5,572 nucleotides of DNA, taken from an uncultured Methylobacillus sp. Its GTDB lineage: Bacteria > Pseudomonadota > Gammaproteobacteria > Burkholderiales > Methylophilaceae. Of this stretch, positions 5,455-5,572 are shown piece by piece (positions within the stretch are counted from its first letter, which is position 1; each line of letters begins with the position of its first letter). The notes below the pieces were generated by a model. That model did no database searches and was not told where the DNA came from. It worked only from the letters and a program-made list of their open reading frames with translations. The position numbers and the translations under genes are program-made. Location of the stretch: NCBI GenBank assembly GCA_946481235.1, contig CAMLME010000124.1, forward strand, positions 1 to 5,572, written 5' to 3'.

Positions 5455-5572
5455 TCATGAGGACTTGCCGAAAAGGTCATCGAGCGGGTTTTTGGTGGCT
5501 GTCGTTTTTCCGGTAATGCGCTTTACGGCGAACTCTTCTTCGATGTTGTCCCGGTAAAAGCTCCAGGCTGCA
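5455..5572 (-). CDS. Unidentified protein, C-terminal 38 codons
   Basis: On the - strand an open frame enters from the right edge and ends at TGA (5455-5457). The visible peptide begins AAWSFYRDNIEEEFAVKR, continues ITGKTTATKNPLDDLFGK, and ends SS. It is hydrophilic, with an acidic-aromatic segment followed by a basic linker and an acidic/hydrophobic tail (NPLDDLF). Third-position GC preference and the absence of stops suggest a real coding end, and it would converge with the FNR-family gene. I do not recognise the family. The short tail could be a protein-interaction motif, but this is guesswork. Confidence 0.5.
   Translation of the reverse strand, partial: AAWSFYRDNIEEEFAVKRITGKTTATKNPLDDLFGKSS

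Overview
This window reads as a moderately GC-rich proteobacterial chromosome segment. It is probably from a betaproteobacterium, possibly near the Nitrosomonadales, judging by the style of the PRC-barrel, small secreted and flavin reductase proteins. That placement is inference from protein flavour, not a computed one. It holds six complete or near-complete genes and two gene fragments at the edges. I see no tRNA, rRNA, CRISPR array, transposase or phage gene.

Left part (1-2213, + strand): a tightly packed operon. It opens with the C-terminal end of a PuuD/urate-oxidase-N-type membrane protein, whose stop overlaps by 1 nt the start of a SerC-family PLP aminotransferase. That gene in turn overlaps by 8 nt a class 2 dihydroorotate dehydrogenase (PyrD)-like flavoprotein gene. 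Both enzymes look like repurposed paralogues. The SerC-like protein keeps the whole PLP site but lacks the His-Arg pair and a second Arg that hold the substrate phosphate in true SerC. The PyrD-like protein keeps the FMN phosphate-binding end but lacks the NRMGFNN segment, the catalytic Ser loop and a substrate Asn. A membrane redox-type protein, a transaminase and a flavin protein translated as a unit form the best candidate here for an undescribed pathway. Its substrate cannot be read from the sequence. A hairpin follows the last gene.

Middle part (2214-3557): a small secreted protein of unknown function (+) converges on a PRC-barrel protein (-). Between them lie a perfect 26-bp palindrome and a hairpin likely to act as a bidirectional terminator. 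A gap of about 410 bp then separates the PRC-barrel gene from the next + strand gene. It shows no convincing gene but has three stem-loops, including one with a perfect 14-bp stem next to a 9-nt direct repeat.

Right part (3558-5572): an exported Vgb/streptogramin-lyase-like beta-propeller is followed 74 nt later by a stand-alone FAD/NAD(P)H oxidoreductase of the ferredoxin reductase family. The window ends in the C-terminal 38 codons of an unidentified - strand gene, convergent with the reductase.
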